64,000 bases of DNA from Brachybacterium tyrofermentans (lineage in GTDB: Bacteria > Actinomycetota > Actinomycetes > Actinomycetales > Dermabacteraceae). The position numbers were made by a program, and so were the translations under genes. Under the pieces are notes generated by a model that did not search any database, was not told the origin of the DNA, and saw only the letters and a program-made list of their open reading frames with translations. Shown in pieces: positions 42,322-51,302 of this stretch (its first letter is position 1; each line of letters begins with the position of its first letter). The stretch covers positions 1 to 64,000 of the forward strand of contig NZ_JABUXW010000007.1 of the NCBI RefSeq assembly GCF_014897585.1. Direction: 5' to 3'.

Positions 42322-42370
42322 TTTTCCTCGACCTGTTTCATCTGTCGGTCGGGCGCGGGATACTGGGGGC

Positions 42371-44473
42371 ATGTCGACGACGCGCAGCAATATCGGTGAT
42401 GCGGAAGGTTCCTCGAACTCTCCGTGGTCGCTCGATGCTGTGCGAGAGGGAGGCATGGACGGGCTGGCGCAGCTGCTCGGCGACGTCGGCTTCCTCCTCG
42501 AAGCGCTCGCGAAGGATCCGGGCGCTCTGTTCGAGACGCAGGGGATGGCGCGCAGCAGCATCACTCACCTCATGGTCTCCGAGCAGGTGATCAGGGGCGC
42601 GCAGGATGCCCTCGAAGCCCGCACGGTCGTAGCGCTCGCCGAGGTGACCCGCCGGGATCGTCTGGCGGAGGCGCGGGATGAGGCGGCCCAGGAGGATTCC
42701 GCAGTGCGTTCATCGACGATCCTGGACAAGCAGGCCGACGGGCGCACCCGTCGGGACCTGTCCCTGATCGCGCGGTGCTCGCCGTCGGCCGCTGGCAGTT
42801 CGCTGGCGTCGGCCCGACGGCTGGTCGACTCGATGCCGAACATGTTGACCGCGATGGCCGAGCGGAAGGTCTCCTCGCGGGCCGCCTACGCCGTTGCGGG
42901 CTCGGTGTCGGTGCTCGACGGCGCACAGCTCCGCGAGGTCGATGCGATCCTCGGCGAGCGGCTGCCGTCCCTGGACGGGGCCGGGGTGAGGAGATGGCGA
43001 GATGAGGCCACCGCCGCGATGATGGACCTGGACGCCGAAGGGTCGGTTCTGCGGCATCGCCGCGCGCGGAAAGGTCGTGGAGTGACGATCACGCCGGGCG
43101 ACCACGGCATGGCGGATCTGCACGCCCATCTCCCGGCGATCGATGCCCGCCTGCTGCAGAAACGTCTGTCGCTCGAGGCAGAACGTCGCCGGGCCGAGGG
43201 TGGGGATACCGGCCATGGCGCGTTGATGGCGGACGCTCTGGTCGACACCGTCCTGTGCCGAGACGGCGCGATGGATCAGGTGGAGCTGGACCTCGGCGTG
43301 ATCATCACCGACCGCGCCCTGTTCCGGCCCGATGCCGGCGATCCTGCGCACATCGAGGGGTACGGCCCTGTCCCGCCCGAGGCGGTACGGGAGCAGCTCC
43401 GGGCAGCAGTCGCGCCGCCTCGGGCCGCCGATGCCGATCCCCTCGGGGAAGACGGCCCGGTCACTCGCGCCACCATCCGTCGTCTGTTCACGCATCCCAC
43501 CTCGGGGGAGCTGGTCGCCGTGGAATCCCGTGGCCGCGCCTTCCCGTCTGCCCTGGCGAAGTTCCTCACCTGGCGCGATACGTCGTGCCGTGGTCCGTTC
43601 TGCAATGCGCAGTCGCGCCAGAACGACCACATCAAGCCCTACGCGCGGGGCGGCCCAACAAGCCTCGACAACGGCGAGGACGCCTGCGCGCACTGCAACC
43701 AGAAGGAGAACGACGCTCTGTCCGTCGAGCGCGTCGACGATTCGGACCATCCGGGTCATCAGGTCGCATGGACCGGTCATTCCGGCGTCACCCGCGTGAC
43801 CACGCCGACGCCGCTGAGTCGCCCGCCACGCCCATCACCGGTCGGCGCCCAGCCGCCGGACACGATCGACCTGGACACGATCGACCTGGACGCGAATGAC
43901 CCGGACGAAACTGGCCCGGTCGAAACTGGCATGGATGCGACGTACCGAGACGCGCCCTCCCCGGATGCCTCTGCCGTGGAGCCACCTGCCGAGACCGCGC
44001 AAGAGCGTCCGGAAGCGGTTCCGGAGGCCCTCGACCCGGGAGCCGTTCCGGCGCATGGCGCCGGACGGGGCGACGGAAGGCGACGCAGGGCGCAGCGCGA
44101 GAGGGCTTGGCGTCTGTTGACGAGCCGCACCCGCCGTCGAGGAAGAACCGCAACGGCACCGGATGCCGTAGAAACGTCAGGAGCTTCAGGAGCTTCAGGA
44201 CTTCAGGAGCTTCAGGAGCTTCAGGAGCTTCAGGAGCTTCAGGAGCGTCAGGAGCTTCAGGAGCTTCAGGAGCGTCAGGAGCAGGCGTGGAGGCTGACCC
44301 GCCCTCACCGGATATCGCGACACAGAGGGGCCCCGCGAAGAACCCAGATGCCGGGAGTGACTGACCGCGTCGTGACCGGGTGGCCGGCTCCTGATCGGGA
44401 TCGTCGAACCGGGCCCCTCACTCCACGCCGTCGGCATCCAGTCTCAGAGCGGCCTGTGCCGCACCGTCCATGA
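42371..44473 (+). CDS. DUF222/HNH endonuclease (13E12-type) with frameshifted repeat tail
   Basis: A 700-residue protein. Residues about 30-370 form the DUF222 helical domain and about 400-460 an HNH nuclease domain, with CRGPFCNAQSRQNDHIKPYA followed by CAHCNQKEN (zinc-knuckle cysteines and catalytic His). Such proteins are abundant in actinobacteria; their biological role is unclear. From residue 603 the protein is encoded by 9-bp repeats of which one unit lacks a base, so the frame changes from SGA to LQE repeats and the ORF runs 56 bp into the convergent APH gene. Without that deletion it would stop at 44364. GATACT six bases before the ATG suggests leaderless translation. Confidence 0.85.
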   Translation: MSTTRSNIGDAEGSSNSPWSLDAVREGGMDGLAQLLGDVGFLLEALAKDPGALFETQGMARSSITHLMVSEQVIRGAQDALEARTVVALAEVTRRDRLAEARDEAAQEDSAVRSSTILDKQADGRTRRDLSLIARCSPSAAGSSLASARRLVDSMPNMLTAMAERKVSSRAAYAVAGSVSVLDGAQLREVDAILGERLPSLDGAGVRRWRDEATAAMMDLDAEGSVLRHRRARKGRGVTITPGDHGMADLHAHLPAIDARLLQKRLSLEAERRRAEGGDTGHGALMADALVDTVLCRDGAMDQVELDLGVIITDRALFRPDAGDPAHIEGYGPVPPEAVREQLRAAVAPPRAADADPLGEDGPVTRATIRRLFTHPTSGELVAVESRGRAFPSALAKFLTWRDTSCRGPFCNAQSRQNDHIKPYARGGPTSLDNGEDACAHCNQKENDALSVERVDDSDHPGHQVAWTGHSGVTRVTTPTPLSRPPRPSPVGAQPPDTIDLDTIDLDANDPDETGPVETGMDATYRDAPSPDASAVEPPAETAQERPEAVPEALDPGAVPAHGAGRGDGRRRRAQRERAWRLLTSRTRRRGRTATAPDAVETSGASGASGLQELQELQELQELQERQELQELQERQEQAWRLTRPHRISRHRGAPRRTQMPGVTDRVVTGWPAPDRDRRTGPLTPRRRHPVSERPVPHRP
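44177..44283 (+). repeat. 9-bp microsatellite in the HNH gene with one 8-bp unit
   Basis: Twelve TCAGGAGC(T/G/A) units; eleven are 9 bases and the third (44195-44202) is 8 bases, lacking one G. The 9-base units keep frame, the 8-base unit shifts it. Confidence 0.9.
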
Positions 44474-45383
44474 CTCCGGCCTCCTGCACACAGCGAGCGA
44501 ACAGCCACTGCTTGGCCCGTACCGGATCCAGACCTGTCAGGCCTGCCATCCGTTCCGCGAAGGCGCTCGGCTGCGAGGTCACCCGGTCGGGATCGTTGAG
44601 CATGTGCTGCAGCAGGTCGTAATGCGGATCGCCCACATACGGCTTCGGATCGATCAGCACCCACTCCCGTGCCACCCCCTCACCCCGCGCCAGCACGTTG
44701 GACGGATGGAAGTCGGTCGCCAGCAGCACCTGATCCCCGCCCCACTCCAACGGCAGGGAACGGAACATGGCCAGTCCTCGGTCCACGACCTCCCGGGGGA
44801 GGGAGGAACGCCCGGCCTCCGCGCGGGCCGCCGCTTCATCTGCCCACCAGGCGCACATATGCGACAGCGGGCGGAACTGTGCAGCCTCCGCGGCGGGCAG
44901 CACGGCCTCGGGCCGGAACCACAGTCGACGCAGCAGCCCCGCAGTCACGTCGTCCCGTTCCGGCCAGGTCAGCAGGTCGGCGAGGGGCGTCCCGGGGAGC
45001 ACGTGCTCCATCAGCAGCAACGACGTCTGCCCCTGCAGCTCACTGCGCAGCACCCGGGCGGCGCCGCGTCCCTGCCACGCCGCCATACCGGCCGCTTCGT
45101 CCCGAGACTCCTCATGGGCCCACGCGACCTTCAGCACCAGCTCCGCGCCGTCGCGGTCCTGCACCGGCGCGACCCACGCGGCTGACCCTCCGGGAGAGAA
45201 CGGGGCCGACGCCACCAAGGACCACTCCTCCAGCACCGTCGCGACGATCTGCGGCAGCTCGGCACGCCACGCGATCACCCCGGGATCGTCGTTCGACGCG
45301 AGAAGGGGCGGCAGTGCGTACCCGGCGACCAGCGTGCCCGTCGTCGCAGCGTCATCGCCGGTTCCGGTGGTGGACTCGATCAT
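44418..45383 (-). CDS. aminoglycoside/hydroxyurea phosphotransferase-like kinase (APH(6) type)
   Basis: A 321-residue kinase-fold protein. LVLKVAWAHEESRDEAAG contains the ATP-binding Lys and partner Glu region; ATDFHPSNVLA is the catalytic Brenner-type loop and LIDPKPYVGDPHYDLLQH carries the metal-binding Asp. This pattern is that of the APH(6)/StrA-StrB-like group, which includes streptomycin 6-phosphotransferases; chromosomal members without mobile context may have another substrate. AAGGAG lies nine bases before the ATG at 45383. Its 3' end is overlapped by the extended HNH frame. Confidence 0.82.
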   Translation of the reverse strand: MIESTTGTGDDAATTGTLVAGYALPPLLASNDDPGVIAWRAELPQIVATVLEEWSLVASAPFSPGGSAAWVAPVQDRDGAELVLKVAWAHEESRDEAAGMAAWQGRGAARVLRSELQGQTSLLLMEHVLPGTPLADLLTWPERDDVTAGLLRRLWFRPEAVLPAAEAAQFRPLSHMCAWWADEAAARAEAGRSSLPREVVDRGLAMFRSLPLEWGGDQVLLATDFHPSNVLARGEGVAREWVLIDPKPYVGDPHYDLLQHMLNDPDRVTSQPSAFAERMAGLTGLDPVRAKQWLFARCVQEAGVMDGAAQAALRLDADGVE

Positions 45384-45501
45384 GGAGGTCTCCTTCAGGG
45401 GGCATCGCACGGGTCGGACGGGAAGGACGGGTAGGACTGGTAGGGCCGACGGCAGAACCGGCCTGGCAGGGCGGCCCGGCCCGGACGGTTAGCATTCTTG
45501 C

Positions 45502-46239
45502 GTGAAACCGTTCGTACAGATCGCCACCCGCCCCGAAGACGACGTCGCCCTCACCGAGAGGGCCGCCGTGCTCGACTTCACCGGCCTGCGCGAGGACGAT
45601 CTGATCTGGGCGCGCCTGGACCGTGAGTCGTTCCCGGAGCTCTCTGCGGACGATATCTCCGGCATCATCCTCTGCGGCAGTCCCTTCACGGTCTCGGAGC
45701 CCGAGGACGCCAAGTCCGACGCCGAGAAGCACGCTGAGCGCGAGATCTTCCGGGTCCTCGACCAGGTGGTCGCCGAGGACATCCCGTTCCTCGGTGCCTG
45801 CTACGGCATCGGGACGCTCGGCACCCACCAGGGCGCCGTCATCGATCGCACCTACGGTGAGCCGCTCGGCGCCGTCGAAGTCACCCTCACCGATGCCGGC
45901 CGCGAGGATCCCCTGATCCGCGAAGCGGGCCTGCCGGGTGTGTTCACCGGACTCGTCGGCCACAAGGAAGCGGTGCACACCCTTCCCGACCACGCCACGG
46001 CGCTCGCGTCCGGGCGCACCGCACCGGTGCAGATGTTCCGCGTCGGCACCCGCCAGTACGCCACCCAGTTCCACCCCGAGCTGGACATCCCCTCGATCAT
46101 CGAACGGGCCCGCGCCTACCGCGACCACGGCTACTTCTCACCTGACGAGATGGAGGACATCTTCACCGACCTCCAGAGCGAGCGGGCCGACGAGCCGCCG
46201 AAGCTGCTGCGCGCCTTCGCCACCCTCTTCGCCCGCTGA
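45502..46239 (+). CDS. class I glutamine amidotransferase-like protein
   Basis: A 245-residue GATase-1 domain protein. The nucleophile is Cys100 in LGACYGIG, and QFHPELD supplies the catalytic His and a nearby acidic residue. It is of the stand-alone GMP-synthase-like type (often misnamed GuaA); the partner enzyme, if any, is unknown. GTG at 45502 with TAGCAT exactly six bases upstream and no ribosome binding site indicates a leaderless message. Confidence 0.85.
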   Translation: MKPFVQIATRPEDDVALTERAAVLDFTGLREDDLIWARLDRESFPELSADDISGIILCGSPFTVSEPEDAKSDAEKHAEREIFRVLDQVVAEDIPFLGACYGIGTLGTHQGAVIDRTYGEPLGAVEVTLTDAGREDPLIREAGLPGVFTGLVGHKEAVHTLPDHATALASGRTAPVQMFRVGTRQYATQFHPELDIPSIIERARAYRDHGYFSPDEMEDIFTDLQSERADEPPKLLRAFATLFAR

Positions 46240-46326
46240 TCAGGTGGGCGCACCGCAACCGGGAAATCGCTTCCTCGCGGCACGTCCTCCCCGTGCTGGA
46301 GCGCTCACTCCGGTAGCGTCGCGCCC

Positions 46327-47208
46327 GTGCCCCGATTCACTCCTGAGCAGGTCCGACGCCGACAGCTCGTCGCTGGCGTCCTCGCGCTGACCCTGCTGCT
46401 GGTCCTCGGCGGCTGCACCGCCGCGCTCATCGGAGCGATCCGGGGCGACGGCACGGCGAGCGGCGCCACTCAGCGAGAGCCCTTCCAGGCCGACGACGAC
46501 GCCCTGACCATCGCCACCACCCCCACCGATGCCGCCGCCCTCGAGAACCTCCCCGGCGACATCGAGCTCGGGGCCGACGAGACCATGGGGCTGGACGTGT
46601 CCGCCCACCAGGGGGAGATCGACTGGGCGAAGGTCTCCGCCGACGGATTCACCGTCGCGTACATCAAGGCCACCGAGGGCACGGGATACACCGATGCCAC
46701 GTTCCAGCAGAACTGGGACGGGGCCCGGGCCGCCGGCCTCACCACCGGCGCCTACCACTACTTCACCCTGTGCTCCTCGGGCGCCGAGCAGGCCGCGGAC
46801 TTCCTCGCGGCGGCCCCGCCGGACGATTCCGCCCTCCCTCCGGCGCTCGATCTCGAGTTCGACGGTGCCTGCGAGGACCGCCCTGACGGGGCTGACGCGC
46901 AGACGGAGATCGACGACTTCACCGCTGCCGTGGAGAAGGCCTGGGGCCGCCGTCTGGTCATCTACTCGTCGTCGGACTGGCGTCAGCACTACGGGCTTCC
47001 GGTCACCGGCCCCCGCCCCGACTGGCTGTACTCCGAGCACGTCCGGCCCCCGCAGGCCGACTGGGCCGTGTGGCAGGTCCGCTTCGACGGCAAGGTCGCC
47101 GGCATCTCCGGCGGAGTGGACATCGACGTCGTGCGCACCGAGCAGGTGCGCCGCGATGCCGAGATCGCCGAGGGCGACGGCGCGATCTCCCACGCCGACG
47201 AGGAGTAG
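46327..47208 (+). CDS. GH25-family lysozyme, membrane-anchored
   Basis: A 293-residue lipoprotein-like enzyme: basic N-terminus, hydrophobic core and LGGC lipobox at about residues 28-31, then a linker and a GH25 domain from about residue 86. GLDVSAHQGEIDW opens the barrel, ALDLEFDG contains the catalytic Asp and Glu, and WQVRFDGKV with VDIDVVR close it. It likely cleaves peptidoglycan outside the membrane. GTG start with TAGCGT seven bases upstream. The next gene is convergent. Confidence 0.88.
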   Translation: MPRFTPEQVRRRQLVAGVLALTLLLVLGGCTAALIGAIRGDGTASGATQREPFQADDDALTIATTPTDAAALENLPGDIELGADETMGLDVSAHQGEIDWAKVSADGFTVAYIKATEGTGYTDATFQQNWDGARAAGLTTGAYHYFTLCSSGAEQAADFLAAAPPDDSALPPALDLEFDGACEDRPDGADAQTEIDDFTAAVEKAWGRRLVIYSSSDWRQHYGLPVTGPRPDWLYSEHVRPPQADWAVWQVRFDGKVAGISGGVDIDVVRTEQVRRDAEIAEGDGAISHADEE

Positions 47209-47231
47209 CGCGCGTCGGGACGGCGCCGGTG

Positions 47232-47693
47232 TCAGCTGGGCAGGTCGTGCGTGACCACGCTCTCCTGCGCGAGGGCCTCCGCCGCGTCGTCCAGCACCTC
47301 GACCCAGTGCTCGAGCTGGCCCTGCCGCTCGGCCACGCCCAGCAGCCGCTCCTGGTGGATCGTGATCGTGGTGCCCGCAGGCGTCCCGAGTGCGGATGCC
47401 TGCAGCGTCACCTCGAACTCCGTCTCATGGTCGAGGGACTCCGGGGTCCACCGTATCCGCACCCGTCGGCCCACATGGCAGCCGATGACCCGGCCGCGCG
47501 TCCTGCCGCGATGGCGCAGCGGGGCGCCCACCATCTGCGGGATGGAGTCGACGCCGAGCCACGGCGGGAGCCACTCGGTCAGCAGCCGGTGCCACACCTC
47601 CGGGACGGAGGCGGCCACGGTGCGCTCGACGGTGAGTCCCCACCCGGCGTCACGGGTGAGTCCGACGGGGTCATGCCTGGTCCGAGGGTGCAT
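47232..47693 (-). CDS. SRPBCC/START-fold protein
   Basis: A 153-residue protein with the START/SRPBCC pattern: a first strand GLTVERTVAASVPEVWHRLL, a central basic sheet and a C-terminal helix HWVEVLDDAAEALAQE. It is probably a hydrophobic-ligand-binding or AHSA1-like protein. The ATG at 47693 is six bases after TACGGT (plus-strand 47700-47705), so it is likely leaderless. The open frame extends to 47804. Confidence 0.72.
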   Translation of the reverse strand: MHPRTRHDPVGLTRDAGWGLTVERTVAASVPEVWHRLLTEWLPPWLGVDSIPQMVGAPLRHRGRTRGRVIGCHVGRRVRIRWTPESLDHETEFEVTLQASALGTPAGTTITIHQERLLGVAERQGQLEHWVEVLDDAAEALAQESVVTHDLPS

Positions 47694-47837
47694 AGAGCCA
47701 CCGTAGAGCGCCCGATCGGGTCTCTGTCCCCGGGTTCCCGAGACGTTCGTACGACGTTCCCGAGGCGTCCTCGGGTGTTCGCCACCCGGTCGCCGCGACG
47801 TCATCCGGCGTGCGGCCGGGCGGTCGCCCAGGCCGGT

Positions 47838-48581
47838 TCACGCCGCGTCGACAGCAGTCTTCAGCGACCCTGCCTCGGCGGCGTCGCCGGTGAACGTCTC
47901 GCCGTCGATCAGCACGGTCGGCGTGCCCTCGGCGCTCTGGCGGGCCTCGGGCTCGACGACATCCTGGACCCAGGGGATGTAGGTGCCCTCGGTGACGCAG
48001 GAGCTGACGTCGGCGCCGGTCGCCTCGCCCACCAGGTCGGACAGCTCCTCATCGGTGAGGCCGGACTCCCCGGGCTGGGAGTCGAACAGCGCCGTCTCCG
48101 CCGCGAACCACGCCGCCGGGTCCGCGTCCTGGGAGTACGCGCAGATCGCGGCGTTCGCGGCGCGACTCGAATAGCCGGCCGGGGAGGAGTTCGGATCGAG
48201 CATGGGGCGGGGGTGCAGGCGCAGCGTGATCTCGCCGTCCTCGGCCATCTGCTGGAGGTCCGCGCCCTGGGCGTCGTGGAAGGTGGCGCAATGGGGGCAC
48301 AGGAAGTCGACATAGACGTCGACGACGGGGCGGCCGTCGGCCGCGGCGCTCAGCTCGAGGTACGGCGCGTCGACGTCGACCTCCGGGGGCAGGACCAGGT
48401 CTCCTGTGCTCGTGCCCGGGCCTGCGGGGACCTCCTGATCCGTGCGGCCGCTGGTGTACAGCACGCCGCCGACGACCAGTCCGACCACCACGAGCAGCGC
48501 GAGGCCCAGGCACGCGATCGCGGCGATGATCCCGACCACGAGCGGAGTGCGGGAGCGGGGAGGGGTCGGGGATCCGTGCAT
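47838..48581 (-). CDS. membrane-anchored DsbA-like thioredoxin-fold protein
   Basis: A 247-residue protein with one membrane segment (about 16-41) and an extracytoplasmic thioredoxin/DsbA domain. CPHC at residues 95-98 is the redox motif, and GTPTVLIDG near 222-230 is the cis-Pro loop. A third and fourth Cys (ICAYS and SSCVTEG) could form a second disulfide. Role: disulfide formation or isomerisation in exported proteins. TAGGCT lies seven bases before the ATG. Confidence 0.87.
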   Translation of the reverse strand: MHGSPTPPRSRTPLVVGIIAAIACLGLALLVVVGLVVGGVLYTSGRTDQEVPAGPGTSTGDLVLPPEVDVDAPYLELSAAADGRPVVDVYVDFLCPHCATFHDAQGADLQQMAEDGEITLRLHPRPMLDPNSSPAGYSSRAANAAICAYSQDADPAAWFAAETALFDSQPGESGLTDEELSDLVGEATGADVSSCVTEGTYIPWVQDVVEPEARQSAEGTPTVLIDGETFTGDAAEAGSLKTAVDAA

Positions 48582-48629
48582 GCCCGGAAGCCTACTCAGG
48601 GTGTCGGGGCCATGAGACATCCTGGAGCG

Positions 48630-48785
48630 ATGAAGACCTGGAACACCGGATCGGAACGAGCCGACGACGCCGTCCCGGGGCGCGCTCCCGACTCGGGGCG
48701 TGCTCTCGGCCCCGGACGTGTCCTCGATCCGGGCGGGCCGGTGCCGCGCGAAGCGATCGCCTCCCAGCACGGATGCCCGGGATGA
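48630..48785 (+). CDS. 51-residue ORF coupled to the AAA ATPase gene
   Basis: Starts at ATG with TGGAG upstream, encodes a small Gly/Pro/Arg-rich peptide beginning MKTWNTGSERADD and ends in TGA overlapping the second ATG (48782) of the ATPase gene as ATGA. No domain is recognisable. The arrangement suggests either a small partner protein or a translated leader. Confidence 0.4.
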   Translation: MKTWNTGSERADDAVPGRAPDSGRALGPGRVLDPGGPVPREAIASQHGCPG

Positions 48786-49507
48786 GCGGTCAGCTGCTCC
48801 CGCCCCTGCTTCCGCTGCGGGCGGTGCGCGATCACCCCCTGGCTCCGGCGGACAGGTCGATCTGGCCCGCGACGCTGCCGCCCGTGCGCCAGCTGCTCGA
48901 CGACGGTCTCGAGCTCGGACAGATCACCGTGCTGACCGGCGACAACGGCGCCGGGAAGTCCACCCTCGTCGAGGCGATCGCGGGCGCCTACGGCCTCAAC
49001 CCCGAGGGCGGGGGGACCGGCGCCATGCACTCCACCCGCACCACGGAGTCACCGCTCGCCGACCACCTCCAGCTGGTGCGCGGCGCAGGCGCTGCGAAGT
49101 CCGGCTTCTTCCTGCGCGCCGAGACCATGCACTCGCTGTTCACGTACTACGAGGAGATCGGCGTGGGCGGCATGATGCACGAGCGCAGCCATGGCGAATC
49201 GTTCCTCGAGCTGGTCGCCGAGCGCTCACGGATCCGTGGGCTGTGGCTCCTGGACGAGCCCGAGTCCGCGCTGTCGATCAGCGGATGCCTCGCCCTGCTC
49301 GGACTGCTGCGCGAGCTGGTGGCGAACGGCTCGCAGATCATCCTGTCCACGCATTCCCCGGTGCTCGCCGCGCTGCCCGGCGCTGATCTCCTCGAAGTGG
49401 GCCCATGGGGTCTGCGGAGCGTCGCCTACGACGACCTCGACCTGGTGCGCACCTGGCGGAGCTTCCTCGACGCCCCGCAGCGGTTCCTCCGCCATCTGGA
49501 TGTGTGA
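48773..49507 (+). CDS. AAA-family predicted ATPase
   Basis: A 244-residue (or 241 from 48782) ATPase of the ABC/SMC-like type. Walker A GDNGAGKST is at about residues 56-64, Walker B is LWLLDEPESALS at about 157-168, and LSTHSPVLAALPGA supplies the switch His. It resembles the stand-alone predicted ATPases of COG3910. The partner and biological process are unknown. Starts at ATG 48773 or, in the ATGA overlap with the 51-residue ORF, at 48782. It ends 14 bp before the convergent pdxH stop. Confidence 0.8.
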   Translation: MPGMSGQLLPPLLPLRAVRDHPLAPADRSIWPATLPPVRQLLDDGLELGQITVLTGDNGAGKSTLVEAIAGAYGLNPEGGGTGAMHSTRTTESPLADHLQLVRGAGAAKSGFFLRAETMHSLFTYYEEIGVGGMMHERSHGESFLELVAERSRIRGLWLLDEPESALSISGCLALLGLLRELVANGSQIILSTHSPVLAALPGADLLEVGPWGLRSVAYDDLDLVRTWRSFLDAPQRFLRHLDV

Positions 49508-49521
49508 TCCGAAGGACGTGC

Positions 49522-50235
49522 TCACGGCTTCAGCCGATGCCGCTCCCAGACGCCGTCGGCCCCGAGCGAATAGGCGATGCGGTCGTGGAAGCGGTTCTGC
49601 CGGCCCTGCCAGAACTCGACGCGCTCGGGGTGGATCCGGAGGCCGCCCCAGAAGTCCGGGCGCGGGATCACCTGCCCGTCGAACCGCGCCTCAGCCTCCG
49701 CATACTGCGCATCGAGCTCGGCCCGCGACCCGATCTCGCGGGACTGATGGGAGGCCCAGGCGCCCAGCTGCGAGCCGCGCGGACGCTGCACCCAATAGGC
49801 GTCGGACTCACCCGCAGGCACGGGCTCGACTCGGCCCTCGATCCGTACCTGCCGCTGGAGCGGATACCAGGGCAGCAGGAGCGCCGCGCGAGGGGTGATG
49901 TCGAGTTCCGCGGCCTTGGACGAGGCGAGATTCGTGTAGACGACGAATCCGCCCTCGTCGTGCCCTTTCAATAGCACGGTGCGCGAGCGTGGTCGCGGGG
50001 AGCCGTCGGGATCCAGTGCCACGGTGGAGAGCACCACGGCCGACGGGTCCGAGAGGTCGCCGTGCTCCTCGCGCCGGGCGAACGCCTCGTCCATCCAGAC
50101 GTCGAACAGGGCCAGCGGGTCCTCCGGGGCGTCATCGGCCAGCGACCCGGAGAGGTAGTCGAGGCGCTCCGCGGCGAGACGGTGGTCGGCAGGGTGGAGG
50201 TCGCCAGAGGCGATGTCGGCGCGGCTGTCGGTCAT
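49522..50235 (-). CDS. pdxH: pyridoxamine 5'-phosphate oxidase
   Basis: A 237-residue FMN enzyme of vitamin B6 metabolism, oxidising pyridoxine and pyridoxamine 5'-phosphates to pyridoxal 5'-phosphate. RSRTVLLKGHDEGGFVVYTN (FMN-binding), SSKAAELDITPRAALL, WYPLQRQVRIEGRVEP and the C-terminal PDFWGGLRIHPERVEFWQG with RLHDR-like NRFHDRI are all diagnostic. TAGGAT lies seven bases before the ATG. PLP-dependent proteins in the window include the Cds1-like enzyme. Confidence 0.95.
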   Translation of the reverse strand: MTDSRADIASGDLHPADHRLAAERLDYLSGSLADDAPEDPLALFDVWMDEAFARREEHGDLSDPSAVVLSTVALDPDGSPRPRSRTVLLKGHDEGGFVVYTNLASSKAAELDITPRAALLLPWYPLQRQVRIEGRVEPVPAGESDAYWVQRPRGSQLGAWASHQSREIGSRAELDAQYAEAEARFDGQVIPRPDFWGGLRIHPERVEFWQGRQNRFHDRIAYSLGADGVWERHRLKP

Positions 50236-50334
50236 ACCCGTGATCCTAGGACTCCGTGGGGGATCGGGCCGGGCGGGCGCCCGACGACGATTCGGGAAGG
50301 GGCTGCGCGGGTGATCGGTGCTGGATCGGGGTGT

Positions 50335-50658
50335 TCAGGCGGTGGCGAGACTCCCGGCGGCTTGGCCCTGGTGGCCCTGGTGGCCCTGGTGGCCCCGGTG
50401 GCTTCGGTGGGTGCGGGCGTGGGTGCCGCGCTCGCGGCGGAGCAGCGCGAGCTGCCGACGGCTGCGGCGCGGGCCGCCGTCGCTCGTCGCGATCTCCAGG
50501 GTGCTGGGGTCGAGGCCGCGCTCGGCGGCCAGGGCCTTGGCAGCCCGCAGCTCGTGGAGGGCTTCGACGTCGCCCCAGGCGGCGGGGAGCGGGCGGTAGT
50601 CGATCAGGTGGTCGGAGGTGGCTCGGGTGCGGCTGGTGGCGATGGTTGCGTTTCTCAT
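50335..50658 (-). CDS. small protein with His-Gln-Gly repeats, unknown function
   Basis: A 107-residue, basic protein without a known domain. The first 70 residues contain DHLIDYRPLPAAWGDVEALH; the end is a HRGHQGHQGHQGQ repeat encoded by 9-bp tandem repeats (about 50361-50400). GATAGT lies exactly six bases before the ATG, as in other leaderless genes here, which supports it as a real gene. It sits between pdxH and two GNAT genes. Confidence 0.5.
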   Translation of the reverse strand: MRNATIATSRTRATSDHLIDYRPLPAAWGDVEALHELRAAKALAAERGLDPSTLEIATSDGGPRRSRRQLALLRRERGTHARTHRSHRGHQGHQGHQGQAAGSLATA

Positions 50659-50797
50659 GCTTCGACTATCCCCGCGAGCACGGGGCCGGCGCGTCCGACG
50701 GGGAGCGCGAGGCCGTCATCCTGCAGGTGGATCCTGGGGCCGACGCCATGCCACTCACGGGGGACGGGGATCGGTGGAGTGCGTGATCCTTGCTGTC

Positions 50798-51295
50798 TCA
50801 GAGCAGTCCTGCCAGCCGCTTCTCCATCCACTCGTCGGTCTCGGTGGCTGATCGGAGGTGTCCGTCCGCGTCGCGGAACTCGTAGGTGGTCGTCTGCAGC
50901 TCACCGGTGCCCGCGTAGCCCAGGCGCTCGTAGAGACGCCGAGCGCCCGGATTGTCGAGGCCGACCCGGAGGCGAACCGCGGTGGCCGGAGCGCATCGTT
51001 TCTCAGCAGCGTGCATCAGGTCCGTGCCGATGCCGCGACCCCGGGCGGCGGGCAGCACCCCGACATTGCGGATCTCCGCGATCCGCCCTGGCCGCAGCTC
51101 GGCGACTCCGAGGGGCGAGCCGTCGACGACCGCGAGGAGGAAGACGCTGCTCCCTTCGTGGGCGAGGTCGAGCCAGGCGGGGAGGGCATTCGCCCAGGAG
51201 CGGGACGCCCGGGCGACCGCGCCGCTGTCGTTGTCGGAGAGCACGCGGATCTCGGCCGCGGCCATGGGGTCGATGGGCTCATCGTGGCGGAGCAT
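50798..51295 (-). CDS. GNAT-family N-acetyltransferase
   Basis: A 165-residue GNAT protein. VLPAARGRGIGTDLM is the acetyl-CoA pyrophosphate loop (motif A, R-x-x-G-x-G/A), and NPGARRLYERLGYAGTGE is motif B. Acceptor unknown. It starts seven bases after the preceding GNAT stop and is probably co-translated with it. The start at 51295 was preferred because no earlier start codon lies in frame before that stop. Confidence 0.85.
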   Translation of the reverse strand: MLRHDEPIDPMAAAEIRVLSDNDSGAVARASRSWANALPAWLDLAHEGSSVFLLAVVDGSPLGVAELRPGRIAEIRNVGVLPAARGRGIGTDLMHAAEKRCAPATAVRLRVGLDNPGARRLYERLGYAGTGELQTTTYEFRDADGHLRSATETDEWMEKRLAGLL

Positions 51296-51302
51296 GCCGA
51301 CG

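Noticed and set aside
44418-45383. Acquired antibiotic-resistance gene (APH)
   Set aside because: No mobile-element context and base composition like the neighbours; treated as a chromosomal kinase of unknown substrate.
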